From NCBI GenBank assembly GCA_020025375.1, contig JAHHSF010000020.1:1-15011 (forward strand): a stretch of DNA of 15,011 nt, read 5' to 3'. The DNA is from Oscillospiraceae bacterium (lineage in GTDB: Bacteria > Bacillota > Clostridia > Oscillospirales > Oscillospiraceae). Below are positions 13,984 through 15,011 of this stretch, piece after piece. The notes under the pieces are model-generated. The model did not search any database. It saw only the letters and a program-made list of their open reading frames with translations, and was not told where the DNA came from. Position 1 is the stretch's first letter. Every line of letters starts with the position of its first letter. The position numbers were made by a program, and so were the translations under genes.

Positions 13984-14752
13984 CATAAAGTATGTGAAGC
14001 TGGAGCGAGAGGGAAAGGCTGTTTGGGGTGTTCTGAAAGAAGAAACGGTCTTTACTTTGGAAGGCGGCCCCTATGACGGTCTCCATTACGACAAAAAGAG
14101 CCTTCCCCTGGTTAACTGCCGTCTGTTGGCCCCCTGCGACGCTACCAAGCTGGTATGCATTGGGAAAAATTACTACGACCATATTCAGGAGATGCGGTCT
14201 GTGCTGGATGCGTCCGGCAATCCGGAAAAGCCCACCATCTTCCTGAAGGGGCCCAATACCCTAAACTGTCATCTGGGGACCATCCACGCTCCTGATTTTG
14301 TGCAACGCCTGGACTACGAGGGGGAACTTGCCATTGTCATCAAAAAGCGGGCCAAGGATGTCAAGGCGGTGGATGCCATGGACTACATCCTGGGTGTGAC
14401 TTGCCTCAATGATGTGACCGCCCGGGACGTACAGAAAAGCGACGGCCAGTGGGCACGGGGCAAGAGCATGGACGGCTTTGCCCCCATGGGTCCCATTCTC
14501 ACGGACGAGGTGGACCCCAGTAACGCGAATCTCCGCACCCGGCTCAACGGGGAAGTGGTCCAGCAGGGAAATACCCGCCAGTTTATCACCTCCGTGGGGG
14601 AGATGATGGAGTTCATCACCGCCGCCATGACCCTGGAACCCGGAGACGTGATCGCCACCGGCACACCCGCCGGGGTGGGCTCTATGCAGGTGGGGGATAC
14701 CATTGAGATCGAGATCGATGGTGTAGGGACCTTGAAAAACATGGTAGTATAA
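13976..14752 (+). CDS. Fumarylacetoacetate hydrolase (FAH) family protein
   Basis: This 258-residue FAH-family enzyme comprises hydrolases, decarboxylases and isomerases acting on small oxo-acids such as acylpyruvates or oxaloacetate. The divalent metal ligands are E115 and E117 (YEGEL) and D146 (LNDVTARD), spaced as in FAHD1. The family segments KSMDGFAPMGP and DVIATGTPAGVG are clear. The start is GTG at 13976, within the last codons of engB, after GGAAG (13966-13970). That implies translational coupling, though no functional link to ribosome assembly is obvious. The exact substrate is unknown; acylpyruvase or oxaloacetate decarboxylase activity is the best guess. Confidence 0.92.
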   Translation: MSDIKYVKLEREGKAVWGVLKEETVFTLEGGPYDGLHYDKKSLPLVNCRLLAPCDATKLVCIGKNYYDHIQEMRSVLDASGNPEKPTIFLKGPNTLNCHLGTIHAPDFVQRLDYEGELAIVIKKRAKDVKAVDAMDYILGVTCLNDVTARDVQKSDGQWARGKSMDGFAPMGPILTDEVDPSNANLRTRLNGEVVQQGNTRQFITSVGEMMEFITAAMTLEPGDVIATGTPAGVGSMQVGDTIEIEIDGVGTLKNMVV

Positions 14753-14768
14753 AGTGAATTTACCTGAC

Positions 14769-14802
14769 AGAAAAGGCCGCCTTAAAAAAGGCGGCCTTTT
14801 CT
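14769..14802 (+). terminator. Strong, probably bidirectional terminator
   Basis: A perfect 15-bp stem (14769-14783 with 14788-14802) has an AAAA loop. The GC core AAGGCCGCCTT is flanked by A and T tracts on both sides, so it can serve either strand. It ends the lon-engB-FAH unit. Confidence 0.92.
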
Positions 14803-15011
14803 TGGATACCGTCAAGCGTTATGTACAAAATGGCTTGCAGACCTCCGTGTGGGGCTGACAGCCCCTGATTGACGGCTTAAATCAGTGATCCATATTGCTG
14901 CAGGCAGTGTTCTTTGTTGGGCGTACCCCAGACAGCGAGGAGCAGGCTGCCGAATTTAACTTTTTCTCTTTTTATCAGCCGATAATCTCTTGAATATGCA
15001 AAAACACCGCA
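14803..15011. other. Right-edge region without a clear gene
   Basis: No convincing gene is visible. A minus-strand frame is open from the window edge to a TAA at 14879-14877 (44 codons), too short to judge. Several inverted repeats cluster at 14809-14885: CCGTCAA/TTGACGG (14809-14815, 14869-14875), GGGGCT/AGCCCC (14851-14856, 14860-14865), and CTGATT/AATCAG (14865-14870, 14880-14885). These could form RNA hairpins or mark the end of a gene converging from the right. Confidence 0.4.

Noticed and set aside
14956..14986. Promoter TTAACT...GATAAT near the right edge
   Set aside because: Spacing of 19 nt and a weak -35; not supportable without the downstream gene.

Overview
The window is a gene-dense stretch of about 15 kb from what looks like a spore-forming Firmicute. 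The moderately high GC content by eye, AGGAGG-type ribosome binding sites, a sporulation-type protease pair and Firmicute-type housekeeping genes point to Clostridia, most likely the Oscillospiraceae (Flavonifractor/Pseudoflavonifractor-like). That placement is an inference. All fourteen convincing genes are on the + strand. I see no rRNA, tRNA, CRISPR array, insertion sequence or prophage gene.

Layout. Bases 1-258 are non-coding, T-rich at the left edge, and hold two sets of potential RNA helices. Bases 259-1541 carry a membrane-anchored LytM/M23 protein overlapping a very small M50 intramembrane protease, together resembling SpoIVFA/SpoIVFB. Bases 1572-2088 are a complete transcription unit for ribosomal protein L19, with promoter, about 100-nt leader, rplS and terminator. 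Bases 2102-7210 form a likely operon: rbgA (50S assembly GTPase), rnhB (RNase HII), a YraN-family nuclease-like protein, an M19 dipeptidase, threonine synthase and a metallophosphoesterase, mostly touching or overlapping. Bases 7243-10818 form a protein-quality-control unit: promoter, tig, clpP, clpX, then a strong terminator. Bases 10965-14802 carry lon, engB (a ribosome/cell-cycle GTPase) and a fumarylacetoacetate hydrolase-family enzyme, closed by a strong, probably bidirectional terminator. Bases 14803-15011 have no clear gene.

How the genes work together. Two themes dominate: ribosome production (L19, RbgA, EngB, and trigger factor at the exit tunnel) and protein folding and turnover (trigger factor, ClpXP, Lon). 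The L19 and trigger-factor promoters share an almost identical 21-nt block covering the extended -10 element and probable start point, so the two themes may be co-regulated.

Most of the window is ordinary housekeeping. The points most worth a second look are the shared rplS/tig promoter block, the lysine-rich histone-like tail of trigger factor, the loss of the arginine in the GRG motif of RNase HII, the unusually small SpoIVFB-like protease beside a fully catalytic LytM partner, and several unassigned stem-loops (82-148, 202-248, 8761-8783, 9394-9423, 14809-14885). I did not find evidence strong enough to claim a new biological system.
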